A DNA stretch of 22,472 nt from Bacteroidales bacterium (GCA_004558865.1 SFCY01000028.1:1-22472); one strand, 5' to 3'. Shown: positions 5,093-14,097, counted from the stretch's first letter. Translations and numbers: made by a program. Notes: a model not told the origin generated them from the letters alone.

Positions 5093-8041
5093 TTAGGCCT
5101 GGGCTGCTTGCTTCTTGGCTTCCCTCGAGGCCCTCTTGCCCAAGAGCAGGTAGGCGATGGGCGAGGCAATGAAGATGGAAGATATGGTGCCGAGGACAAC
5201 ACCAAGCGTCATGGCGAAGGCAAAAGCCTGGATGCTCTCGCCACCCAAGAAGAGGATGCAGAGCAACACGATGAGCGTGGAGAACGAGGTGTTGATGGTA
5301 CGGGCCAGCGTCTGGTTGATACTGTCGTTGAAGAGCTCGCGGTAGTCCTGCTTGGGATGCAGGCGGAGGTTCTCACGGATACGGTCGAACACCACCACCT
5401 TATCGTTGATGGAGTAGCCAATCACCGTCAGCACGGCGCCGATGAACGTCTGGTCCACTTCCATTGGGAACGGCATGATGCCATAGAGCAACGAGAAGAA
5501 GCCGATGACCGTGATGGCGTCGAAGGTCAGGGCCGTTGTGGCTCCGGCCGAGAAGGCCAGGTTGCGGAACCGCAACAGGATGTAGAGGAAGATGAAGACG
5601 AGGGCGAAGATCACGCTCTCCACAGCCGACCACGTGATGGAGCTTGCCACCGAAGGTCCCACCTTGGCACTGCTGATGATGGAGCCTCCCTGACGGATGT
5701 CGGGGTTCTTGAAGGCCTGCACGTCCTTCTGCGTCACCAATCCGTGGGCCTTGAGCGTCTTGTAGAGGTTGTTCTCGGCCTCGTCGTCGACGGTGGGAGA
5801 GGACGACTCTATCTTGTAGTTGGTTCCGATGCGGATGGTCTTGCCGTCGGTGCCCACAGCCAGGGCGTTATTGGTGCAGCCGGGGAAAGCCTCGTCGAGG
5901 AGGCCGCGCACCTGCTCGGGCTCCACGGGCTTCTCAAAGCGCACCACATAGTTGCGGCCGCCCGTAAAGTCGATGCTGCGGCTCAGGCCACGCGTCAGGA
6001 AGCTGGCGATGAACACCACCAAGAGGATTCCTGCGACGGCGAACGTCTTCTTGTACATTTCCATGAAGCGGAAGTGTGTGCCCTGCATCATGTTCTTCGA
6101 CACCGGCGTGGTGAACGAGAGGTTGAGCCACTTGTCGTGGTTCATGCGATTCTCGTAGAGCAGGCGGGTGAGGTAGACGGCCGAGAAGAACGAGCAGAGG
6201 ATGCCGATGATCCATGTGGTGGCGAAGCCTTGGATGGGGCCCTTGCCAAACCACAGAAGGATGACACCCGTGATGAGCGAGGTGACGTTGGAGTCGAAGA
6301 TGGCGGAGAAGGCATTGCTGTAACCTGCCGCCATAGCTTGTTTGGCTCCCTTGCCGGCCCTGAGCTCCTCCTTGGTTCGCTCATAGATAAGCACGTTGGC
6401 GTCGACTGCGGTACCGAGCGATAGCACCATACCGGCGATACCCGACATGGTGAGCGCCGCCTGGAACGACGTCAATATTCCGAGCGTGAAGAAGAGGTTG
6501 ATGATCAAGGCGCCGTTGGCCACCATTCCGGGAATGAAGCCGTACATGGCGACCATGTAGACCATCAGCAGCACAAAGGCGATGATGAATGAGATGACAC
6601 CCTGCTGGATGGACTGTGCGCCGAGCGTAGGTCCTACCACTTCCTCCTGCACAATCTTGGCGGGGGCAGGCATGCGGCCCGACTTGAGCGTGTTGGCCAA
6701 GTCCTTGGTCTCCTCCACGGTGAAGTTGCCGGAGATGGACGACTCGCCGCCGTCGATTTCCTGGTTGACGCGCGGTGCGGAGTAGACGACACCGTCGAGG
6801 ACGATGGCCACGGCCTTGCCCACGTTGGCCTTGGTCAGGGCGGCCCAGCGGCGCGCGCCCTCAGAGTTCATCGTCATGCTCACCTCGGGCTGGCCCGTCA
6901 CGTTGTTGAACTGGTCCTTGGCGTCGGTCACCACGTCGCCCTCGAGCGGAGCGCGGCCGTTGGTGGTGGTCACCTTCAGGGCGTAGAGCTCGTAGTGGTT
7001 GCGCAGCTGCGGCACGTCGGTCACAGGCTTGGCGCTCCAGAGCAGCCTCACGTCGCTGGGCAGGATTTGCTTGGCCAGCTGGCTCTGCAGCATGCGGTTG
7101 ATGGCTGCCGTATCGTTGATGCTGGCATATCCCACCAAGGCGAGGCTGGGATAGGGCATGAGTTTCGAGAGCAAAGGATTGCGCTTGGCCTCGGCGTCGG
7201 CCAGGTTCTTCTTGCCGGCGGCTGCCTTGCCAAACTTCGGGGCTTTCTGGGCCACGGCAGCCTTAGCGGTGTCGGCCTTGGTGGTGTCGTTCTCGCCGTT
7301 GGCCAGACGCTGGTTGAGCTGGTTCAGATAGGGCATGATCTCCTGGGCGTTGTAGGTCTCCCAGAACTCAAGGTTGGCGCTGCCCTGGAGGAGCTTGCGC
7401 ATACGCTCGGGCTCCTTGATGCCAGGCATCTCGACCATGATTCGTCCCTCCTGTCCCTCAAGCTTCTGGATGTTGGGCTGCACCACTCCAAACTTGTCGA
7501 TACGCGTGCGCACCACGTTGAAGGAGTTGTCGATGGCTGCCTGCACCTCCTGTCGAAGCACTTTCTCCACGTCGGCGTCGGAGCTTGTGGGGCTCACCTT
7601 GCCCTGCAGCTGCTGCGTGGCGAAAATTTCGGCCAAGTGGCGTCCGGGGGCGTTCTTGTGGAAGCTCTGGATGAAGAGGTCGATGAACTGTCCTTGCCCG
7701 TTCTCCTCGGCCTTGCGGGCCTCGGCTACGGACTTAGTGAAAGCGGGGTCAGTCTTGTGGTCGGCGAGCGTCTCGATGACGTCGGGCACGCTGATCTCAA
7801 GGATGACGTTCATACCGCCCTTCAAGTCCAGGCCCAAACCAATCTGCGTCTCCAGACACTTCTGGTAGGAGTAAGTGCCGAGGTACTTCACAGAATCCTT
7901 GTAATCCTGCTTCTCCTGCTCTGTCTTCAGCTTGGCGATCTGCCCGTCGTAGTAGTTCGTGGCTATCGGGAACGACAGATAGAACAGGCTTGCAAGCGTC
8001 AAGAGGACGGCAATGGTAATTACTAATCCTTTGTTTTGCAT
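5093..8041 (-). CDS. secDF: Protein translocase subunit SecDF (fused)
   Basis: A 982-residue fusion of SecD and SecF, the proton-driven membrane subunits that help the SecYEG channel complete protein export. The N-terminal membrane segment (about 5-25) is followed by the SecD signature GLGLDLKGGMNVILEI (68-83). A large periplasmic domain carries VVRTRIDKFGVVQPNIQ, and the SecD membrane bundle holds TAVDANVLIYERTKEELRAG (around 545-560). The SecF half starts near 650, shows SIDFTGGRNYVVRFEKPV (about 690-707), and carries GYSINDKVVVFDRIREN near 880. The conserved aspartates of both halves are visible. Fused SecDF is usual in Bacteroidota. A low-complexity Ala/Lys stretch near 265-285 sits in the periplasmic part. 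The gene has its own promoter (8089-8096) and terminator, so it is probably monocistronic. Confidence 0.97.
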   Translation of the reverse strand: MQNKGLVITIAVLLTLASLFYLSFPIATNYYDGQIAKLKTEQEKQDYKDSVKYLGTYSYQKCLETQIGLGLDLKGGMNVILEISVPDVIETLADHKTDPAFTKSVAEARKAEENGQGQFIDLFIQSFHKNAPGRHLAEIFATQQLQGKVSPTSSDADVEKVLRQEVQAAIDNSFNVVRTRIDKFGVVQPNIQKLEGQEGRIMVEMPGIKEPERMRKLLQGSANLEFWETYNAQEIMPYLNQLNQRLANGENDTTKADTAKAAVAQKAPKFGKAAAGKKNLADAEAKRNPLLSKLMPYPSLALVGYASINDTAAINRMLQSQLAKQILPSDVRLLWSAKPVTDVPQLRNHYELYALKVTTTNGRAPLEGDVVTDAKDQFNNVTGQPEVSMTMNSEGARRWAALTKANVGKAVAIVLDGVVYSAPRVNQEIDGGESSISGNFTVEETKDLANTLKSGRMPAPAKIVQEEVVGPTLGAQSIQQGVISFIIAFVLLMVYMVAMYGFIPGMVANGALIINLFFTLGILTSFQAALTMSGIAGMVLSLGTAVDANVLIYERTKEELRAGKGAKQAMAAGYSNAFSAIFDSNVTSLITGVILLWFGKGPIQGFATTWIIGILCSFFSAVYLTRLLYENRMNHDKWLNLSFTTPVSKNMMQGTHFRFMEMYKKTFAVAGILLVVFIASFLTRGLSRSIDFTGGRNYVVRFEKPVEPEQVRGLLDEAFPGCTNNALAVGTDGKTIRIGTNYKIESSSPTVDDEAENNLYKTLKAHGLVTQKDVQAFKNPDIRQGGSIISSAKVGPSVASSITWSAVESVIFALVFIFLYILLRFRNLAFSAGATTALTFDAITVIGFFSLLYGIMPFPMEVDQTFIGAVLTVIGYSINDKVVVFDRIRENLRLHPKQDYRELFNDSINQTLARTINTSFSTLIVLLCILFLGGESIQAFAFAMTLGVVLGTISSIFIASPIAYLLLGKRASREAKKQAAQA

Positions 8042-8088
8042 TTGTGTTATTATTACGTTTTGTATTTTATTCTTCTATATAAGTCGTG

Positions 8089-8119
8089 CAAAGATACGAT
8101 TTTTTCCCAACTCTTAAAA
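8089..8119 (-). promoter_or_regulatory. Bacteroidota-type promoter of secDF
   Basis: The -7 element TATCTTTG (8096-8089, minus strand) matches TAnnTTTG. Nineteen bases upstream lies TTTT (8119-8116) in place of the TTTG -33 element. The predicted start near 8082 leaves a leader of about 40 bases. Confidence 0.65.
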
Positions 8120-8145
8120 ATTTCTCTTGCATAAATCGTTATTTT

Positions 8146-9234
8146 TTAGTGATTTGGCTTCTTTTTGAGCCAACACACGATGGGATAATGGTCGCTTGAG
8201 GAAATGGAATTGTCCACAAAGCACCTTAGTGGCAGCCAGTCGTCGGAGCAGAAGATGTTGTCAATCCTGACATAGAATCCGTTGAGATGGTAGCTGATGC
8301 CGGGGCCGTTGCCGGCCAGTGTGTGGCAGTCGTTGAGCCGCTTCTCCACCTGCCGGTGGGCGTAGCCCAAGGGCGAGCTGTTGAAGTCGCCGCACAGGAT
8401 GGCGCTCTTGCCTCTGAACTTGCGCAGCAGGGCCGTCACGGCCCTCACCTGTCCGGCCCTCTGGGCGTTGGCGGTGCCAAGGCGGGTGAGCAGTTTGCGT
8501 CCCTCCACACGGGTGCTGTCGGTGGAGAGGTCGCCCTTGACCATCTGCTTGAAGCCCTCCTTCTCCACCTCGGTGAGTCCGATGCTCTGCAGGTGGCAGT
8601 TGACCACGAGCAGCGTGTCCCTGCCCCTGTCCACCAGCCAGGCGCAGGCCACGTTGCCCGTGGGTTGGTCGAAGCGGATGTGGAGCTTGCGCACGATGGG
8701 ATATTTCGACAGGATGGTGATGCCGCCGTTCTTTCCGTTGCGAGCCGTGTCGCGATAGAGGTAGACCTTGCCCAACAGGCTGTCTACGGCCTGCAGGCCG
8801 CGGTCGTCGGTGGTGGCCTCCTGCAGGCACACGATGTCGGCGTCCTGCCGCTTGATGTATTGCAGGATGGGATTGCTGGTGTAGAGGTGGTCAAAGCCGC
8901 CGAAGCCCCACGTGTTGTACGAGAGCACCTTCAGGTCGGCTCCCTCGGTGGAGTGGGTCACGTTGAGCGGTGCGTAGGTCCTGACGGGGACAAACGCCGC
9001 CACGAAGCCCAAGAAGGGAATGAGCACGCAGCGCATCCTGAAGATGGCCCAAAACACGAGGAAAAACAAATTGGCCAACAGGAATGCGGGGAAGAACAGG
9101 CTCATGCACGACAGCGTGGGATGCTCCACGGGATCGAGACTGCCCGCATAGCCCGACAACAGCATCAGGACGATAGCGCAGATGTTTACAACAGCTATCG
9201 TCCTGACAGTGACCGTTTTCAAACGCCTCATCAT
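8146..9234 (-). CDS. Endonuclease/exonuclease/phosphatase family protein with membrane anchor
   Basis: A 362-residue protein with two domains. Residues 10-85 hold two or three membrane helices (AVVNICAIVLMLLSGYAG; SLFFPAFLLANLFFLVFWAI; a third near 70-84). Residues 100-357 form the metal-dependent EEP fold with LSYNTWGF (104-111, Asn107), CLQEA (136-140, Glu139), NCHLQS (212-217, His214), GDFNSSP (282-288, Asp283/Asn285), RIDNIF (323-328) and SDHYPIVC (347-354, His349). All the expected catalytic residues are present. Family members cleave nucleic acids or phosphoesters such as phospholipids or inositol phosphates; the substrate here is not evident. The catalytic domain is probably exposed to the periplasm. 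It starts 10 bases after the rhomboid stop and is probably cotranscribed with it. A second ATG follows the first directly, so the start may be one codon later. Confidence 0.9.
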   Translation of the reverse strand: MMRRLKTVTVRTIAVVNICAIVLMLLSGYAGSLDPVEHPTLSCMSLFFPAFLLANLFFLVFWAIFRMRCVLIPFLGFVAAFVPVRTYAPLNVTHSTEGADLKVLSYNTWGFGGFDHLYTSNPILQYIKRQDADIVCLQEATTDDRGLQAVDSLLGKVYLYRDTARNGKNGGITILSKYPIVRKLHIRFDQPTGNVACAWLVDRGRDTLLVVNCHLQSIGLTEVEKEGFKQMVKGDLSTDSTRVEGRKLLTRLGTANAQRAGQVRAVTALLRKFRGKSAILCGDFNSSPLGYAHRQVEKRLNDCHTLAGNGPGISYHLNGFYVRIDNIFCSDDWLPLRCFVDNSISSSDHYPIVCWLKKKPNH

Positions 9235-9244
9235 CGCAGCATGC

Positions 9245-10162
9245 CTATTTGTTGTTGAAGTCGAAGAGCCTGCGCTTCTCTTCTGGCGTGAGGCTGTCGT
9301 AGCCGCTCTTGCGGATCTTGTCGAGGATCTTGTCCATCTCCTCTTCCTCCTCCTTTTTCCGCTGGTTGTACTGCCAGTCGGTCTCGCGCGAGGCGTCGGC
9401 GCCCTTGCCGCCCTTGCGTCCCCATCCTCCCGACGGCTTGTGCTGGTGGCGGTCCCACTGGCTCTTCAGATTGGAGAAGAACTGCGACCCGCGGTCCATG
9501 TTGAGCCCCTCGGGATGGTTGTTCCAGTGGCGTATCATCAGGAATCCGATGAGCATGCCTCCCAAGTGGGCGAAGTGGGCCACGCCGTCGGTGGAGGTGC
9601 TGATGGCCGAGAAGAGCTCGATGGCCACATAGAACGCCACGAACCACTTGGCCTTGATGGGCACGGGTATGGGGAAGATGAAGATGCGGTCGTTGGGGAA
9701 TGTCATGCCGAAGGCCAACAGGATGGCATAGATGGCCCCCGAGGCGCCCACGGTGGTCCACTGGTTGAGCACGGCGGCCGAGTCTTGCGCCACGGTGGTC
9801 ATCATCCCCAGGCTGAACCCGGGAATCTGGTCGGAGGCGATGAGATAGAACTGCCCCAGTTGGGCCAGCTCCTGCAGGATGCCCGCGCCCACGCCGCAGC
9901 TGATATAATAGAACAGGAACTTGCGGCCTCCCCACACGTTCTCCATCACGCAGCCAAACATCCACAAGGCGAACATGTTGAAGAAGATGTGCTGGATATT
10001 GGCATGCATGAACATGTAGGTGAAAAGCTGATAGAAATGGAAGTTCTGCGCCATGAAGAAATGGAGGCCAAAGAGGTCGCCCCCGGGGATGACTGAAAAG
10101 AGCAGGAACGCCACCACATTGGCTATCAGCAGGTATTTTGTGACTGGAGTTAATCGCAGCAT
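9245..10162 (-). CDS. Rhomboid family intramembrane serine protease
   Basis: A 305-residue protein. The membrane core (about residues 10-210) has the rhomboid layout: FTYMFMHANIQHIFFNMFAL (47-66), the loop MENVWGGRKF, catalytic serine in GASGAIYA (Ser141), and catalytic histidine in AHLGGMLIG (His199). Rhomboids cut other membrane proteins within or near their transmembrane segments. After residue 215 is a cytosolic tail: a basic Gly-rich linker, a Lys/Glu-rich coil (KKEEEEEMDKILDKIRK), and a final LTPEEKRRLFDFNNK. This closing motif recurs in Bacteroidota rhomboids and related proteins. The gene is divergent from HU; a possible -7 element TATTTTTG lies at 10202-10195, but without a clear -33 partner. 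The EEP gene follows closely. The substrate is unknown. Confidence 0.95.
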   Translation of the reverse strand: MLRLTPVTKYLLIANVVAFLLFSVIPGGDLFGLHFFMAQNFHFYQLFTYMFMHANIQHIFFNMFALWMFGCVMENVWGGRKFLFYYISCGVGAGILQELAQLGQFYLIASDQIPGFSLGMMTTVAQDSAAVLNQWTTVGASGAIYAILLAFGMTFPNDRIFIFPIPVPIKAKWFVAFYVAIELFSAISTSTDGVAHFAHLGGMLIGFLMIRHWNNHPEGLNMDRGSQFFSNLKSQWDRHQHKPSGGWGRKGGKGADASRETDWQYNQRKKEEEEEMDKILDKIRKSGYDSLTPEEKRRLFDFNNK

Positions 10163-10284
10163 AAATCTAACAGTTTATAATCTCTAATTGGCTGCAAAAA
10201 TACGAAAAATATCTTGTAATACGCAGTATTTAGGCTATTTTACGCCTTTTTTCGCCTATGGATGGATAATTTTCAGAAAATATG

Positions 10285-10315
10285 TTTGTAATTTGGAATT
10301 TATGAGTTATATTTG
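10285..10315 (+). promoter_or_regulatory. Bacteroidota-type promoter of the HU gene
   Basis: TTTG (10285-10288), a 19-base spacer and TATATTTG (10308-10315) match the TTTG/TAnnTTTG consensus. The predicted start is near 10322, about 44 bases before the HU start codon. Confidence 0.8.
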
Positions 10316-10365
10316 CCCCACAATTCTAACAAAATGTATTATTGACATCCCGTAAATTCACAATT

Positions 10366-10641
10366 ATGAACAAGACAGATTTAATCAAGAAAATCTCTGA
10401 CGCTGCCGGTCTGAGCCAGGCAGACGCCAAGAAGGCATTGGAAGCTGCCACAGAGGCCATCAAGGAGGCTTTGGCAGCTGGTGAGAAGGTACAGCTCGTC
10501 GGCTTTGGCACATTCGCCGTCTCCGAGCGCGCTGCCCGCAAGGGTGTGAACCCTGCAACAGGCGAGACGATTGACATCGCCGCCAAGAAGCTGGCCAAGT
10601 TCAAGGCCGGTGCAGAGTTTGACAAGGCTCTCAACGCTTAA
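10366..10641 (+). CDS. hup: HU family DNA-binding protein
   Basis: A 91-residue protein with the full HU fold and length. It has MNKTDLIKKISDAAGLSQAD at the N-terminus, the helix pair to residue 38, VQLVGFGTFAVSERAARKG (about 43-61), and the DNA-binding arm NPATGETIDIAAKK. HU dimers bend and compact DNA in the nucleoid. The ATG at 10366 was chosen over an in-frame TTG at 10342 because the protein then begins exactly like family members. No Shine-Dalgarno site is seen, as is common for Bacteroidota genes. It is a single-gene unit with its own promoter and a strong terminator 24 bases after the stop. Confidence 0.97.
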   Translation: MNKTDLIKKISDAAGLSQADAKKALEAATEAIKEALAAGEKVQLVGFGTFAVSERAARKGVNPATGETIDIAAKKLAKFKAGAEFDKALNA

Positions 10642-10665
10642 TCAGCATCGTCTTTTTAAGAACAT

Positions 10666-10698
10666 AAAAGACCGCCCCTCGCAGGCGGTCTTTTTTTT
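10666..10698 (+). terminator. Intrinsic terminator of the HU gene
   Basis: An 11-base stem (AAAAGACCGCC with GGCGGTCTTTT) has a 7-base loop and ends in eight consecutive T (10691-10698). Confidence 0.95.
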
Positions 10699-11067
10699 GT
10701 CGCAAACTCCTGTTTTCGTCATAAGGACCCCACATTGAATGATTATCAGAGAGTCGCAGAGCTTGCTCAATAAGTGACGGGAACAGGGGCATTGGCAATT
10801 TTCCACGCAGCTCTCGCAGATTCTGCAGATACAAAATAGGCGTACCCGACAACCTTCCGGTAAATGCCGACAACCGAAACAAACGGACAAGACGCTGTAC
10901 AACTTGCGTTTTGAGGCAGCTGACAGAATCTTTTCGATAAGCCAAATGAGCAGAGCCAAGCTTGCTTGGGCTCTGCCATGGCGAGAGAAGGTGGGCACTG
11001 GGCCCAATACGCCTCGACCTAATTTATAGAACCCGCCTATAATAAAGGTAGGGTGACGGAGCAGTCG
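10699..11067. other. Noncoding region between HU terminator and ispG end
   Basis: About 370 bases. Open frames of up to 121 codons occur on the minus strand, but they overlap one another, are Cys/Ser/Arg-rich, carry no motif and run into the HU terminator. I therefore judge them spurious. The stretch contains a hairpin at 10950-10976. It also holds the words GAGCTTGCTC (10759) and AAGTGACGGG (10772), which recur in the hairpin at the right edge. No clean terminator for ispG was found. Confidence 0.55.
10950..10976. repeat. Inverted repeat (hairpin) in the HU-ispG gap
   Basis: Left arm GCAGAGCCAAG (10950-10960) pairs with right arm CTTGGGCTCTGC (10965-10976), with one bulged G and a 4-base loop. 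No T run follows on either strand, so it is not an obvious terminator. It could be a repeat element or an RNA-stabilising hairpin downstream of ispG. Confidence 0.6.
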
Positions 11068-12930
11068 TCAGCCGTTGCCTTCGTTCTCGGAGCGCCGGTC
11101 GTTGTCGATAAGTGCCAACAGATGCTCCACGGCAACCTCCTGCGGGATGTTCTTCTCCACGCACACCTGTCGGCGATAGAGGCTCACGCGGTTGACTCCC
11201 GCCCCCACATAGCCATAGTCGGCGTCGGCCATCTCGCCCGGGCCGTTGACTATGCAGCCCATGATGCCTATCTTCAGTCCGGGCATGTCCTTGGTGGCCT
11301 CCTTGATGCGGGCGATGGTGGTGCGCAGGTCGTAGAGCGTACGTCCGCAACCCGGGCAACTGATATACTCTGTCTTCGACACGCGCAGGCGTGCGGCCTG
11401 CAGGATGGCGAAGGAGGTCTGCTCAATGTCGGCGGGGGCTATGTCGCCCTCGTTCATCAGCCAGAGGCCGTCGCAGAGGCCGTCGACCATGAGCGCGCCC
11501 ATATCGGCGGCGGCACGGAGCTGGAACTCCTCCTTGTCGCCCAACTGGTACATCTGGGCGAAGACGACAGGATTCTCCACGCCGGCACTCATCATCTCGT
11601 GTACCAGCGCGCGCTGGCAGCCCAAGCGGTTCTGATGGTTGCTCACGCACACCACCACAACCTCCGGATGGGCTTTCAGACAAGCCAAATATTCCTCCGA
11701 GGGGGTGCCGAACTGAAGCACGAGGAACTTCAGCGGGGCCTGCACCGCGCCTACGAGGGGCATGGCTGTGACGGGGAAGATGGGGTAGAAGTTGGCCGGT
11801 GCCATGCCCTGCTCGGCCATGTCGGCATAGACGTTGAAGTCTACGATGTAGCGTTTGCCGTCGTCTGGATGCTGTGGCTTCTTGCTTCCCATATAGATAT
11901 AGTCGGCCCTCCAGCCTTCGCGCGATGTGATGACCACCGGCACGTGGTTTCCGCCCACATTGGCCACAGCCCGTGTGGGTCGGCGCGTGGGGTGGAGCCA
12001 GTCGAACGCCTCGCAGGCCATGGCCGGCACCAACTGGTGGCCCGCCTTGCGGCCGATGTAGTCCACCAAATGGCGTGCCACGGGAATCTCGGCCTCAGGC
12101 TCCTCGGAGAGCGACACGCGCACGGTGTCGCCAATGCCGTCGGCCAAGAGCGCGCCAATGCCCACGCTGCTCTTGATGCGTCCGTCCTCGCCCTCGCCGG
12201 CCTCGGTCACACCGAGGTGGAGCGGATAGTGCATGTCCTCCCTCTCCATCCGGGCCACGAGCAGCCTCACGCTGACCACCATCACCACGGTGTTGCTGGC
12301 CTTGACGCTGATCACCACATCGTTGAAACGCTCGCGCTTGCAGATGCGCAGAAACTCCATGCAGCTCTCCACGATGCCCTCCGGCGTGTCGCCATAGCGG
12401 TTGCGGATGCGGTCGGAGAGCGAGCCGTGGTTCACGCCGATGCGGATAGCCGTGTGGTGCTGCCTGCAGATGTTGAGGAAGGGCACGAACCGCTCCTCAA
12501 TCTTCTTCAGTTCCTGGGCGTATTCCTCGTCGGTGTATTCCTGCTTGATGAACTTGCGCGCCGGGTCTACATAGTTGCCGGGGTTGATGCGCACCTTCTC
12601 GGCATAGAGCGCGGCCACGTCGGCCACGTGGGGATTGAAGTGCACGTCGGCTACAAGGGGCGTGCTGAAGCCGTCGGCGCGTAGGGCGGCGTTGATGTTC
12701 TTCAGGTTCTCGGCCTCGCGTGAGCCCTGTGTGGTGAGCCTCACAAGCTCGCCGCCCGCCTTGATGATGCGCTCCGCCTGAGCCACCGAGGCCTCGGTGT
12801 CGTCGGTGCTCGTGGTGGTCATCGACTGTATGCGGATGGGGTTGTCGCCACCCATACTGAGCGCGCCGATGTGTACCACCGACGTGGGCCGGCGGTGGTA
12901 GTTGAACAGGTCAATTACATTTGAATTCAT
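11068..12930 (-). CDS. ispG: 4-hydroxy-3-methylbut-2-enyl diphosphate synthase (long form)
   Basis: IspG (GcpE) makes HMBPP from MEcPP, the next-to-last step of the non-mevalonate isoprenoid pathway, using a 4Fe-4S cluster. This 620-residue version is the long three-domain type found in Bacteroidota, Chlamydiae and plastids, against about 370-400 aa for the two-domain type. The TIM-barrel part shows GDNPIRIQSMT, HFNPHVA, KVRINPGN and GVNHGSLSDR. The extra domain spans roughly 290-500. The C-terminal cluster domain carries SCPGCGRTLYDL (Cys525, Cys528) and GCIVNGPGEMADADYGYVG (Cys559, Glu566), all the expected ligands. The start overlaps the end of purE by 20 bases, and GAGGTG in purE lies five bases before the ATG, suggesting coupled translation. 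It is last in the operon running from 16259. Confidence 0.97.
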   Translation of the reverse strand: MNSNVIDLFNYHRRPTSVVHIGALSMGGDNPIRIQSMTTTSTDDTEASVAQAERIIKAGGELVRLTTQGSREAENLKNINAALRADGFSTPLVADVHFNPHVADVAALYAEKVRINPGNYVDPARKFIKQEYTDEEYAQELKKIEERFVPFLNICRQHHTAIRIGVNHGSLSDRIRNRYGDTPEGIVESCMEFLRICKRERFNDVVISVKASNTVVMVVSVRLLVARMEREDMHYPLHLGVTEAGEGEDGRIKSSVGIGALLADGIGDTVRVSLSEEPEAEIPVARHLVDYIGRKAGHQLVPAMACEAFDWLHPTRRPTRAVANVGGNHVPVVITSREGWRADYIYMGSKKPQHPDDGKRYIVDFNVYADMAEQGMAPANFYPIFPVTAMPLVGAVQAPLKFLVLQFGTPSEEYLACLKAHPEVVVVCVSNHQNRLGCQRALVHEMMSAGVENPVVFAQMYQLGDKEEFQLRAAADMGALMVDGLCDGLWLMNEGDIAPADIEQTSFAILQAARLRVSKTEYISCPGCGRTLYDLRTTIARIKEATKDMPGLKIGIMGCIVNGPGEMADADYGYVGAGVNRVSLYRRQVCVEKNIPQEVAVEHLLALIDNDRRSENEGNG

Positions 12931-13417
12931 ACTTCACCTCGGCAAGTTCCTTGTTGGCTTTCTCTATCTTCTGTCCCAGTCCGGCTTTCCACGCGTCCAC
13001 TTTCCTTGCCGTCTCTTCGTCGCTCAAGGCAATCATCTCGGCGGCGAGGATTGCGGCGTTCTGCGCCCCGTTCACACCCACCGTGGCCACGGGAATGCCC
13101 GGCGGCATCTGTATGATGGAGAGCATGGCGTCGAGTCCGTCGAGCATGCCCTTGATGGGCACACCGATGACGGGCAGTGGAGTGGAGGCTGCTATGACGC
13201 CCGGCAGTGCGGCTGCCATGCCTGCCCCGGCGATGATCACCTTTATGCCCCGGCTCCTGGCCCCTTTGGCGAAAGCCTCCACGGCATCGGGCGTGCGGTG
13301 GGCGGAGAGTGCGTTGACCTCAAAGGGAATGGCGTTTTCGTTGAGCCACTTCATGGCTTTTTCCATAACGGGCATGTCACTTGTGGAGCCCATAATGATA
13401 CTGACTAATGGTTTCAT
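12911..13417 (-). CDS. purE: 5-(carboxyamino)imidazole ribonucleotide mutase
   Basis: A 168-residue class I PurE, which converts N5-CAIR to CAIR in purine synthesis. Visible motifs are GSTSDMPVM (10-18), NALSAHRTPD (35-44, His40 the expected catalytic residue), AGAGMAAALPGVIA and PVIGVPIKGMLDGLDAMLSI. The length and all core motifs are normal for the octameric bacterial enzyme. It lies 54 bases after the PAP2 gene, and its last 20 bases overlap ispG. No separate promoter was seen in the T-rich gap upstream, so it is probably read from the operon promoter at 16279-16309. No purK neighbour is present in the window. Confidence 0.97.
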   Translation of the reverse strand: MKPLVSIIMGSTSDMPVMEKAMKWLNENAIPFEVNALSAHRTPDAVEAFAKGARSRGIKVIIAGAGMAAALPGVIAASTPLPVIGVPIKGMLDGLDAMLSIIQMPPGIPVATVGVNGAQNAAILAAEMIALSDEETARKVDAWKAGLGQKIEKANKELAEVKYEFKCN

Positions 13418-13471
13418 CTTTTTTGTTGGTCTTATTGTTGTTTTTTTTCTTTCTTGTTTACCTCATCGGCG

Positions 13472-14086
13472 TCAATAGAACATGAAGCAGCCCACGGCGG
13501 CTCCGGTGAGGAATCCCATCACCACCTGGGCGAGGGTGTGCTGGCGGAGGATCATCCGGCTCGTGCCCACCAGTCCGGCCAAGAGCAGGACCAGGCAGAG
13601 CCACCACAGGGGGTTGAAGTCGAAGATGAGGGAGAGGGCCGACAGGGCGCCGAAGAATCCTCCGATGGCCGCCGTATGGGTGCTGATTTTCCACCAGATG
13701 TTGATGATGGCGCAGACAATCTGTATGAAGAGCGCCGCCACGACGATGGAGCCCATGAAGGCGGGCATGTGGAAGATGTTCATCACGTAGAAGCAGAGGA
13801 AATAGCAGAGGATGCTGATGATGTAGGGTATCATGCGACGCTCCTTCACGCCAAGCTCCTTCGAGGTCCACCCCTGGTAGTTGCGGTAGGTGTGGATGAG
13901 CAGTGTGGGCAGGAGTATGGTCATGGCATAGACAAGTGTAAGCACGATGAGCTTGTAGCTCAGGTCGAGGATGCTGAGGTAGCTGAAGACGAACATCGCC
14001 ACCATCGCCACCAATGGCAGATAGAAGGGAGTGAAAAGCATGCTCAGCACGCGTGCGGCAAGGATAATGTTCTTCTCTTTCATCAT
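13472..14086 (-). CDS. PAP2-like membrane phosphatase
   Basis: A 204-residue integral membrane protein with about six predicted helices. Two of the three PAP2 motifs are recognisable: KISTHTAAIGG (133-143, His137 in the place of PSGH) and SRMILRQHTLAQ (176-187, His183). The first motif (KxxxxxxRP) is weak; KERRMIPY (81-88) is the nearest match. The final position of the third motif is Gln rather than the usual Asp. Family members remove phosphate from lipid phosphates such as undecaprenyl diphosphate or phosphatidic acid. The frame stays open far upstream inside rpoN, but the start is placed at the ATG pair 11 bases after the rpoN stop, because upstream residues are an out-of-frame reading of rpoN. 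Its role next to purE and rpoN is not obvious. Confidence 0.85.
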   Translation of the reverse strand: MMKEKNIILAARVLSMLFTPFYLPLVAMVAMFVFSYLSILDLSYKLIVLTLVYAMTILLPTLLIHTYRNYQGWTSKELGVKERRMIPYIISILCYFLCFYVMNIFHMPAFMGSIVVAALFIQIVCAIINIWWKISTHTAAIGGFFGALSALSLIFDFNPLWWLCLVLLLAGLVGTSRMILRQHTLAQVVMGFLTGAAVGCFMFY

Positions 14087-14097
14087 GGCTGCAAACG

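Noticed and set aside
5108..6424. 438-codon open frame on the plus strand opposite secDF
   Set aside because: It is the antisense reading of secDF, rich in His, Glu, Gly and Arg, and shows no domain. High G+C and codon bias make such frames common.
10631..11007. Two overlapping minus-strand frames (104 and 121 codons) between HU and ispG
   Set aside because: They overlap each other in different frames, run through the HU terminator, and are Cys/Arg/Ser-rich without motif or ribosome site.
11053..12684. 543-codon plus-strand frame opposite ispG
   Set aside because: Antisense shadow of a gene with all its catalytic residues; the product is low-complexity His/Val/Ala-rich sequence.
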